NCBI GenBank assembly: GCA_903927025.1
Contig: CAIYLG010000008.1
Coordinates: 62,001 to 126,000, forward strand
Source: an uncultured Armatimonadota bacterium
Lineage (GTDB): Bacteria; Armatimonadota; Fimbriimonadia; Fimbriimonadales; Fimbriimonadaceae
DNA: 64,000 nucleotides
Reading direction: 5' to 3'
The position numbers were made by a program, and so were the translations under genes. Below the pieces are notes generated by a model. That model did not search any database, was not told where the DNA came from, and saw only the letters and a program-made list of their open reading frames with translations. Each line of letters opens with the position of its first letter. Position 1 is the stretch's first letter. This document shows positions 38,187 to 45,816 of the stretch, piece after piece.

Positions 38187-38700
38187 GGGACTCGTACTCC
38201 ATAATGGCTGATAGCACCAAATCAGCTCCGTTGGACAGGTCGATCTCGTCTACTGAAACTCTTATGTCCGCCTGCCGATATAGGTGAAGCCTGCTGTCTA
38301 GAATCTCTTTTGTGCGTTCTTCCCAGTTCTCCGTTTGAAGCAAGGGACGCTTCTTCTTACTGACGGATAGCCTTTCGATGAGGGTCTCGATACTTGCGTC
38401 TAGGAAGATCGTCAATCCAAGTCTTTTGAATTCCTCCCAGTTATCCTCCCGAAGGATGATGCCTCCACCAGTGGATACAACAGATGGGCCGGGTTCAATC
38501 GACTTCAAAAGGTTGGACTCATGGTCCCGGAAAGCCACTTCACCATAGATCTGGAAGATCTGAGAGATGGGCCTCCCCAACCGCTGCTGAAGCATAGCAT
38601 CGGTGTCGAGAAAGTCGCGGCCAGAAGCTTCGGACAGCGATCGGCCGATTGAAGACTTTCCGGCCCCCATCATTCCAATCAAAATCCAGCAGCGATTCAT
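38170..38700 (-). CDS. aroK: shikimate kinase
   Basis: ILIGMMGAGKSSIGRSLSEASGRDFLDTDAMLQQRLG; STGGGIILRE; start moved to the ATG at 38700. Confidence 0.93.
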   Translation of the reverse strand: MNRCWILIGMMGAGKSSIGRSLSEASGRDFLDTDAMLQQRLGRPISQIFQIYGEVAFRDHESNLLKSIEPGPSVVSTGGGIILREDNWEEFKRLGLTIFLDASIETLIERLSVSKKKRPLLQTENWEERTKEILDSRLHLYRQADIRVSVDEIDLSNGADLVLSAIMEYESHANSA

Positions 38701-38706
38701 AACAAA

Positions 38707-38736
38707 GGGTGGCGAGATTATTGTATCTCGCCACCC
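38707..38736 (-). terminator. attenuator/terminator-like hairpin between the secretin gene and aroK
   Basis: Minus strand GGGTGGCGAGAT-ACAATA-ATCTCGCCACCC then TTTGTT and ATG of aroK: 12-bp perfect stem. Confidence 0.65.
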
Positions 38737-38762
38737 CAAGGGTTTATTGAGGATTTGCCCGA

Positions 38763-40427
38763 CTAGGGTCCGCCGGTGCTCGTGGTTTCGTCGTCTACGA
38801 TCGTAGGTGTCACAAAGATCAGCAACTCACTGTTGGTCTTAGCCTTAGACGTAAGTCTAAAGAACTGACCAATAATCGGCAACTCACCAAGAACTGGAAC
38901 CTTGTTCTGAGAGTCAGTTTCGTTCTTCTGATTGAGACCACCAAGAACAATGGTGTCACCATTCTTGACTCGTGCTACAACCTGAATGTTTTGGTTAGCG
39001 ACATTTGGAATCTGCTGACCGTCCGGTCCAGTTGAGAATCCTACAAAGCTCGTGACCTGAGGATTCAGAGCCACCGTGATCGTATTGTCCTCATTAATTC
39101 GAGGAGAAACTGCCAATCCGGTAGTTGCCGTCAGAAAGTATTCGTTCGGGGTGCTAACCACCGTTCCGTTCGAAACAGTCTGAGTGTTGTAGAAAATCGT
39201 CGTTTGAATCGTACTCGTGATACTTGCGTACTGATTGTTCAACGTTCGGATAATTGGAGAAGAAACAACCTTTCCTGTACCTTCTGACAGCGACGTTCTT
39301 AGCCTCATTGAGACGTTGCCAGTCGCATAATTAAAGAATACCGGATCAGCAGTGTTGACGAAGGTTCCTGGAGTTGATCCCGCGAACATTGTGCCTCTCT
39401 GATAGAGGAACTCAGCCCCAAAGTCTTTGCTTACATTGTCAGTAGTCGTGATGAACTCGACTTTGATTTCAACCTGACGAGGAGCCACATCGAAAAGGCT
39501 GATATAGGTCTGAAGTTGGTTGATATCGTCTTCGTTACCTCGAACGACAATGCTGTTGTCAGTCGGGTCGTAAGAGATGAAGTCAATGCTTTCTCCGACA
39601 AGACCCTGTCCGCCTGCGAGATTGACGTTGCCGCCACCCTGGCCGCCTTGACCACCCTGACCGCCGCCGCCACCAAGGCCGCCGCCACCGCCGCCGCCTT
39701 GGAGACCACCGCCGCCGCCGCCGCCACGTCCGCCGCCACCGCCGCCGCCGAATCCTTGTGAAGCGCCTTCGCCTGGCAACTGAATATCAGAGCCAGACTC
39801 TGCAGTCTTTAGGAAAGGCTGTGGAGAAGCCTGCACTGGGCTGAAAGTTCCAGCACCTGTTTGAAGGATATTTGGTCCTTGAGCGTTGCCAAAAACCTTT
39901 TCTCGGTCGATGTCCGTGCCCATCCTAGCGAACTTCTGAAGATCCTTAAAGCTTCTCGTCCCATCAGTCGCGATGCCGTAAAGCACCATGTCGTAGATAT
40001 CCCGAGCACCAGCCTTCATGACCTTGATTTTCTTCAGAGTCTTAGGCGTCTTGCTAGTTGGTGCAACGGGCGGCAATTCCACGACTGGTTTCACATGCGT
40101 GATGATATAAACCCCGTTTTCATCACGCTTGAAATATGCCCCCGCTGCCTGACAGATGTAGCGAACTGCATCTTCAGGTGTGACGCTGTCCAACTTCAGG
40201 GTGACCCTCTGATAGGGCTCCGAACTTGGCTGAATGACGAATTGGATCCCTGTTCGCTGGAACAGGGTATTCGTCGCAACCATCATATCGGCATCCTTCA
40301 GATTCAGGTCAACCCTGACGTCAGATGACTGCTGTGCCATGGCAACCGAAAGCGGCGCCGCAATGATCCCCGTGAACAAAGCCACGAGACCCAATTTCGC
40401 CCAGCTTTTACGCATTTCTTTCCTCAT
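38763..40427 (-). CDS. pilQ: type IV pilus secretin PilQ-like
   Basis: Signal peptide, STN-like N-terminus, Gly-rich linker, secretin core VPVLGELPIIGQFFRLTSKAKTNSELLIFVTPTIV. Confidence 0.9.
   Translation of the reverse strand: MRKEMRKSWAKLGLVALFTGIIAAPLSVAMAQQSSDVRVDLNLKDADMMVATNTLFQRTGIQFVIQPSSEPYQRVTLKLDSVTPEDAVRYICQAAGAYFKRDENGVYIITHVKPVVELPPVAPTSKTPKTLKKIKVMKAGARDIYDMVLYGIATDGTRSFKDLQKFARMGTDIDREKVFGNAQGPNILQTGAGTFSPVQASPQPFLKTAESGSDIQLPGEGASQGFGGGGGGGRGGGGGGGLQGGGGGGGLGGGGGQGGQGGQGGGNVNLAGGQGLVGESIDFISYDPTDNSIVVRGNEDDINQLQTYISLFDVAPRQVEIKVEFITTTDNVSKDFGAEFLYQRGTMFAGSTPGTFVNTADPVFFNYATGNVSMRLRTSLSEGTGKVVSSPIIRTLNNQYASITSTIQTTIFYNTQTVSNGTVVSTPNEYFLTATTGLAVSPRINEDNTITVALNPQVTSFVGFSTGPDGQQIPNVANQNIQVVARVKNGDTIVLGGLNQKNETDSQNKVPVLGELPIIGQFFRLTSKAKTNSELLIFVTPTIVDDETTSTGGP
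39600..39756 (-). repeat. glycine-rich low-complexity coding tract inside pilQ
   Basis: GFGGGGGGGRGGGGGGGLQGGGGGGGLGGGGGQGGQGGQGGG encoded by CCGCCG-type repeats. Confidence 0.85.
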
Positions 40428-40463
40428 AAACCCTCTCAACCCCTTACCGAACTACGCGATACC

Positions 40464-41150
40464 TTATCGGCCGCCCATGCCGCCGCCGCCGCCGGCACCA
40501 CCGCCGAAGCCGCCGCCGCCACCCATGCCGCCGCCGCCCATACCGCCGCCGCCCATGCCGCCGCCGCCCATGCCACCCATGCCGCCGCCGCCGCCCATGC
40601 CGCCGCCGCCCATACCGCCACCGCCGCTGCCACCGGAACTACCGGTTCGGCTCACGGTGCTGCGCTCTGGCGCTGACAAAGTGTAGTTCTGGCTACCGCC
40701 CTTGCTACCGATCATCGCAGCAATGAATGCCGGATCAGCGGAGCGGATCTTGATGCGTCGAATAATCAGGTTGGAACCCGTGTTGACCTTAGTCTCTGGG
40801 GTGCCAGCCGTCGGCGCAGTGGTATCAACCTTCTTGATAATCTCGAAGACACCAGCTTCAACACGATAGGTCGCATCGACCTGTCGAAGTACATTCTGGA
40901 GAGCCACCTCAAAAGTGACGTTCTTCAGGCTTACAGTAACCGGTCCCTGAACTTCAGGGGCGATTGAGTAAGAAACGTTGACGTTCTTGAACAGCGCTCG
41001 GAGCGCTTCTCGAACATCGGCCTGTTCCAGCTCAAGAGAAGGGATCTGCTTCTGCGAGATATCCTCTTGGGCTGAGGCAAGCGTTGGCATCGCAGTCAGC
41101 AAGAACATGCTGAATGCAACGCTCATGGCGAGCTTCATGGTTGTTTTCAT
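40464..41150 (-). CDS. secretin/TonB short N-terminal (STN)-domain protein with Gly/Met-rich tail
   Basis: SLELEQADVREALRALFKNVNVSYSIAPEVQGPVTVSLKNVTFEVALQNVLRQ, then (GGGGM)n. Confidence 0.8.
   Translation of the reverse strand: MKTTMKLAMSVAFSMFLLTAMPTLASAQEDISQKQIPSLELEQADVREALRALFKNVNVSYSIAPEVQGPVTVSLKNVTFEVALQNVLRQVDATYRVEAGVFEIIKKVDTTAPTAGTPETKVNTGSNLIIRRIKIRSADPAFIAAMIGSKGGSQNYTLSAPERSTVSRTGSSGGSGGGGMGGGGMGGGGGMGGMGGGGMGGGGMGGGGMGGGGGFGGGAGGGGGMGGR
40467..40640 (-). repeat. imperfect 15-bp minisatellite (ATGCCGCCGCCGCCC)n coding (GGGGM)n
   Basis: Visible tandem CCGCCGCCCATGCCG units; boundaries approximate. Confidence 0.85.
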
Positions 41151-41225
41151 ACGTTAACCTCCAATCCTTCAGAAGATCGAACTTCCCTAGTGTGTTGTCG
41201 ATTGTACATTTTTTTATTTCCGATA

Positions 41226-41963
41226 CTAGCCAGCACCGGTATTTCCGCTGTTGCCACCTGCTGCACCTGGTCGTGGACCTCTTCGGCCCGCACCCGGCGC
41301 TGCTGGAGCACCTCCACCAAAACCTGTGGCTGTTGTCATCCCTCCGGGAGGGCTCTCAAGCCGGACTGAAATTGTATGGGGGCCGATATTGCCGTCTCGG
41401 TGAAGAATGGCTCGGTCCTCGTTGATGGACACAACCGTCCACTCGGTATTCGGAATTTTCATTCCGGGTCGAATGATGGTCGTCGCCTGGCCAGTGCCCA
41501 TATCAATAAGAGCTAAGACGGAATCACCGATGATAATTCCAGCAAGTCTTCGATATGGCTGTGGTTCCTGCTGCTCGACGTCCTTGGTCTCCTCAACAGG
41601 CGGCTCGTACTGGTTGGTAAATCCACCCAGTGTGCCAAGCACTCGCTCAACATTCTGCTTCTTATCGAAGGAAGCTTCTTCCGCTGTCAGCTGGAATGGG
41701 TCTCCCCGATGTCCGAAGCGAGAGGATGCCGCGACCAAGGCCTTGTAAGGCTTGGTATCCGTCGATACGTCCACCGGCAGACCTGCGTCAACGCCCACCG
41801 GAGTGTACGTAACGGATGCCGTTGACGAGGAACTGTCCTGAGCCGAAGCTCCGGCACCGGCACCAGCTGAAGAGGAGCCACCTCCACCACAACCTACCAG
41901 CACGCCCAGAACGGACGCGAGGGCAACCAATCGAACTGACTTCTTCAACATTGGATATCTCAT
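41226..41963 (-). CDS. pilP: PilP-like pilus assembly lipoprotein
   Basis: Lipobox LGVLVGC; position between PilO-like and secretin genes; IGDSVLALIDMGTGQATTIIRPGMKI..WTVVSINEDRAILHRDG as in PilP C-domains. Confidence 0.65.
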   Translation of the reverse strand: MRYPMLKKSVRLVALASVLGVLVGCGGGGSSSAGAGAGASAQDSSSSTASVTYTPVGVDAGLPVDVSTDTKPYKALVAASSRFGHRGDPFQLTAEEASFDKKQNVERVLGTLGGFTNQYEPPVEETKDVEQQEPQPYRRLAGIIIGDSVLALIDMGTGQATTIIRPGMKIPNTEWTVVSINEDRAILHRDGNIGPHTISVRLESPPGGMTTATGFGGGAPAAPGAGRRGPRPGAAGGNSGNTGAG

Positions 41964-42001
41964 GTTACGTACCTGAAGAAACTGTTGTTGCCTAGGCAAC
42001 A

Positions 42002-42784
42002 CTAGCCTCCGCCTCCGCCAGCACCTGCTCGTGGACCCTTTCTTCCGCCTCCGCCTGGAGCAGACGGCGCACCGCCACCGGCACCAGAATCAGCTGCGGC
42101 TCCTTCCGGAACGCTTGGAGCGATGCTCTTCGAACGAATGAAGCCGACGACCGTGAGGTTGTAGGTTCCTGTCAAAAATGGGGAGGTGCCGTCAATTCTA
42201 AGACCGTCCGTAACTGCCAAATAGTTTGGCATCGACTTGTAAGCCCGAACATTATCAAGAATCTGCTTATAGGTGCCCTGTACCGTGATCGTTCCGAAGT
42301 CAAAGATCACGACCGGAAACTTGAGCGCTGGGTAGTTGTAAAACGACGCCAGAATCTGATTAACCGGTAGGTTGGCGTCCAGTAGTTGAACCTGCGGAGC
42401 AGTAACCACCTTCACACCGCCCTTCTTAAGCTGGGCGTTGACTGCGCGCTGAACGCTGTCACGATATTTGGGGGTGTCCACCGCAAGCTGCCAGGCGTTA
42501 ACCGAAAGATCGATTCCGCCACGCTTAAGGTCCATCGGAGGAGTGCGCGTCTCAACGATCTGCTTCCAGGCCTTAGCCTTTTCATCGATCATCGACTTAG
42601 CCTTCTCAAACCGCTTCTTGGCTTGAGGCATTTTCGCGGCTTCCTCATCGTTGGCCGTCTTGCTGTCCTTCAGCATCCCAACTTCCTTCATGTTGGGCAT
42701 ATAGCTGTAGAAGAATCCCCACGTGGTCGTGGCGATGAAGACCATGATTCCGAACATTAAAATTGCAAACTTACCTAGCTTCAT
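42002..42784 (-). CDS. pilO: PilO-like pilus assembly protein
   Basis: Single N-terminal TM, coiled segment, syntenic position. Confidence 0.6.
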   Translation of the reverse strand: MKLGKFAILMFGIMVFIATTTWGFFYSYMPNMKEVGMLKDSKTANDEEAAKMPQAKKRFEKAKSMIDEKAKAWKQIVETRTPPMDLKRGGIDLSVNAWQLAVDTPKYRDSVQRAVNAQLKKGGVKVVTAPQVQLLDANLPVNQILASFYNYPALKFPVVIFDFGTITVQGTYKQILDNVRAYKSMPNYLAVTDGLRIDGTSPFLTGTYNLTVVGFIRSKSIAPSVPEGAAADSGAGGGAPSAPGGGGRKGPRAGAGGGGG

Positions 42785-42796
42785 ATTCAGAATCCC

Positions 42797-43732
42797 CTAC
42801 TCGGAGTCGTCTCCGCCCTTGCCCTTCTTCTTACCGGTTCCCGAAGGGGCCGAGTCCTCTGGCGGCGTACCGCCTGCCCCACGGGCTGAACCGCCGGCTC
42901 CAGGAGGAGGGCCAGCCATTCCAGATCCTGGGGGAGGACCGGTTGGTGCCGTTGAGCTGGAAGTTCCACCGCCCGCACTAAGCGTCTGGCGGGGCTCAGG
43001 GACCTGAAGATCCTTCTTGATCGTAAGAACAACGGTGATCAGCGAGGACTCGGGCATTGCACCCTTCGTGTTCTCGGTACCGCTTCCGAAGTTCCCCTCG
43101 CCGGTGAAGCCACCTGGCTGAGGTTGAGACTGGAAGTAAGCCAGCCGTAAAAGCTTGTCATCCGGAATCGGCGCCTCATCCTGGCGACGAGGTCGACCTT
43201 GAGTATCGACGGAGTTGATGCTAGGCACAATTTGTCGACGGTCGATAAAACCAGACCTCGAAATCGAAATCAGGTTCTTGTAGCGCGAGAACGCGAGCAT
43301 GAGGTCCGCGTACTGCTGGAACGTATCAATCGTTCCAACCAGCGTCACATTGGCATTCTCTCCTGCCGAGGTAGCCGAGAGGCTATTGATTCGGAAGAAC
43401 GATGGAATGTACGGCTTGATCTCTTCGTACATGTCCGGATAAACGTCGTTGTGCTTGATCATCGCATCGGCGAGCATTGCGTTGCGGATCAGGTCAACAG
43501 ACTTCTCACTGGCAAGAATCGTATCTGCATCAGCCGACTTCTGATAAGCCTTCTGCGCAGGATCAATCGATTCGGCCTGCTGAGTCTTGGCCTCATCAAG
43601 CGCCTTCTGCGATGATACCGACAGGAAACCGCCGATACCCACACCTGCGAGCGCGATAAGAACGGAGAAGATAACAGCCGATTTGGCCTGCTTCCCCTTG
43701 GAAACTGTTGTTGGCAGTAGGTTTAGCTTCAT
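42797..43732 (-). CDS. pilN: PilN-like pilus assembly protein
   Basis: MKLNLLPTTVSKGKQAKSAVIFSVLIALAGVGIGGFL: PilN N-terminus and TM; syntenic position. Confidence 0.7.
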   Translation of the reverse strand: MKLNLLPTTVSKGKQAKSAVIFSVLIALAGVGIGGFLSVSSQKALDEAKTQQAESIDPAQKAYQKSADADTILASEKSVDLIRNAMLADAMIKHNDVYPDMYEEIKPYIPSFFRINSLSATSAGENANVTLVGTIDTFQQYADLMLAFSRYKNLISISRSGFIDRRQIVPSINSVDTQGRPRRQDEAPIPDDKLLRLAYFQSQPQPGGFTGEGNFGSGTENTKGAMPESSLITVVLTIKKDLQVPEPRQTLSAGGGTSSSTAPTGPPPGSGMAGPPPGAGGSARGAGGTPPEDSAPSGTGKKKGKGGDDSE

Positions 43733-43738
43733 GCGTCT

Positions 43739-45001
43739 CTAGTCGAAAAAGATATGGAGGCCGTTTCCTACGGCAACCGCGAATTCCTGCTTGTGCTCAT
43801 CGACAAAGCCTTGAGCGACTTTGCGTGCATTTACATTGAGACGGCGCAGGGGGTCATAAGCGTCACACTCGACACCCAGCGATTTGCTCAAATAGGGGGC
43901 CAAGCCTCCCAGCTTCGCTCCGCCGCCGCACAATTCAACGGCATCGATATCACCACCGCGACTGCGGTAGTAGTCAATCGATCGACGAACTTCCGAGAGG
44001 AACTCGTCAAGGATTGGAGCAATGGCGTTATAAATTTGGGTTGATTCCGAGTTATCGGTCTGTGCCGGTGTCTGGTCTGCTACAGCAGCCGCCGCTTCAG
44101 TTTCCGCTACCGTCGCCATAGGCTCGTCAAACGGGGAGAACGCAGCCGGCTCTTCAGCAACGGGAGGCGCGTCGTCCGCAAACGGATTGTAGGCCTGGAA
44201 GTTGGAAGTTGCGCCGATATCCCCGAATGGATCCTGAAGCGCTACTTCTGCAGCCCAATCAGGAATGATGCACTTGGTGCACTTCATCACTTCGGCTTCT
44301 TCGATGCTCACCGAGAAGGAGTCGGCGATCGCCTTTGTGAACAGCTCGCCACCCACTGGAACTTGTCTTGGCATCAGGAGCCTGTCGCCGTGATAGATGT
44401 TGATAGAAGTCGTCTTGTGACCAATATCCACGATGCAGCTGGTTTTGCCGCCAAGGATATCGTCGTAGCTCTTGTGAATGGAGCGAGCGAGGCTCAGCGG
44501 CTCCACATCAATCGCAGAAGTCGTTCGGCCAGCCTTCTTGATGCATGCCAGCACGGTATCAATCGCGCTCTGAGGCGAAATCGCCATCACGACATCCATG
44601 TTCGGCGAGTTGGGGTCATCCCCGCCCAGCGGCTTATAGTCGCTGAGAATTGTGCTCTCCGCAAACGGAATGTTCCGGTTGATTTCCCACTGCATGTGAT
44701 CCTTGAGTTCCGTCGGATTCATTTTCGGAACTTCAAGCGTTCGCACAAGCACGCTGGCCTGACCGGCGATGGAAACAACCACCGACGAGCCTGAGGCTCC
44801 GCTTGAGGAAATAACCTGCTTGAGGGCAGACCCTACGGCATCGCTGTTGTAAACACCCGTGTGATCCACCGCACCTTCCGGCGTGGCGATGATCCCGAGT
44901 GCGGTTACAACCGGCTCTTTGCCTTGGGAACGGATTTCACAAATCTTAATCGATTGACTGCCGATATCAACGCCGAGCACGCTACTTAGCTTTTTGGCCA
45001 T
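43739..45001 (-). CDS. pilM: PilM, type IV pilus actin-like ATPase
   Basis: SSVLGVDIGSQSIKICEI, MQWEINRNIPF, CIVDIGHKTTSINIYHGDRLL, ELCGGGAKLGGLAPYLSKSLG. Confidence 0.93.
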   Translation of the reverse strand: MAKKLSSVLGVDIGSQSIKICEIRSQGKEPVVTALGIIATPEGAVDHTGVYNSDAVGSALKQVISSSGASGSSVVVSIAGQASVLVRTLEVPKMNPTELKDHMQWEINRNIPFAESTILSDYKPLGGDDPNSPNMDVVMAISPQSAIDTVLACIKKAGRTTSAIDVEPLSLARSIHKSYDDILGGKTSCIVDIGHKTTSINIYHGDRLLMPRQVPVGGELFTKAIADSFSVSIEEAEVMKCTKCIIPDWAAEVALQDPFGDIGATSNFQAYNPFADDAPPVAEEPAAFSPFDEPMATVAETEAAAAVADQTPAQTDNSESTQIYNAIAPILDEFLSEVRRSIDYYRSRGGDIDAVELCGGGAKLGGLAPYLSKSLGVECDAYDPLRRLNVNARKVAQGFVDEHKQEFAVAVGNGLHIFFD

Positions 45002-45093
45002 CAGGTAACTATCCTTTCCCTTCCCATCCTGGGACCCCATCATATCATTGGGCTCCAGATACTGTCAACACACAGGAGGCCCTGCGTGACACC

Positions 45094-45123
45094 CTGAAAT
45101 GACGTATCTAGTCGCCATTTCAG
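45094..45123. repeat. 8-bp inverted repeat upstream of pilM
   Basis: CTGAAATG-N14-CATTTCAG. Confidence 0.6.
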
Positions 45124-45463
45124 TTCACCACCAATTCCCCTTACGGACAGTAACTGAACCCAATCACTGCTGAAAGACCAACCTTGCCTGAAAAGGAGCC
45201 GCAAAGGGCTCCAAATGGCATTGTTGGCAACATCTGCCAGCACGCGCGAAGAGTCTACGCCATAACGGTTCCCTGATGTTTGACTCAGGGACATAAGCCC
45301 GCAAGTTCCCAGCAAGAATTCGGAATTGTAAATTGATTCATAGCCAGGAAACCAATAGGATTACTGGGATACATGCCCGATGGGTTGAGCTCATTGAGGG
45401 TGGCAGTGCCAATCGTGTTTCAGGATGAGGAATTAAAATCGATAACTCAATATGTCAGCACGA

Positions 45464-45747
45464 ATCCGGGGAGTGCGCGCTACAGCACGCCTGCGGCCTT
45501 GACTTCTAGTCAAGGTCCTTATGCCAAGAACCCTCAGGCTTGCCAACCGCCCCTGTGCTGAAGCCCAGGGGCAGGCGTGCTGAAAGCCCGCGCTCCTTTA
45601 GCGAGCACCTATCCGGGGAGTGCGGGCTTCAGCACGCTTGCGGCCTGGACTTTCAGCCCAGGTCCCTGTGCCATGAACGTTCAGCCTTGCCAACCAACCC
45701 TGTGCTGAAACTCGGGGTGCAGACGTGCTGAAGCCCGTACTCCTTTA
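45464..45747. repeat. two direct 137-bp intergenic repeat copies with inverted ends
   Basis: Copies 45464-45600 and 45611-45747, both running from ATCCGGGGAGTGCG to CTCCTTTA; each has GTGCGSGCTNCAGCACGC at one end and RCGTGCTGAARGCCCG at the other. Confidence 0.85.
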
Positions 45748-45759
45748 CATGCCACAAGC

Positions 45760-45796
45760 AAAAAAGCCGCAACCAGCCGTTGAAGCTGGTTGCGGC
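45760..45796 (-). terminator. Rho-independent terminator of the minor-pilin/giant-protein operon
   Basis: Minus strand GCCGCAACCAGC-TTCAACG-GCTGGTTGCGGC-TTTTTT: 12-bp perfect stem. Confidence 0.93.
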
Positions 45797-45816
45797 GTGG
45801 AGGGGATTAGCCTTCC

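Noticed and set aside
39431-39761. Ala-rich ORFs in both directions across the pilQ Gly tract
   Set aside because: Alternative-frame readings of CCGCCG repeats
45464-45747. Possible CRISPR array
   Set aside because: Only two 137-bp copies, no short repeat/unique spacer periodicity, no cas genes
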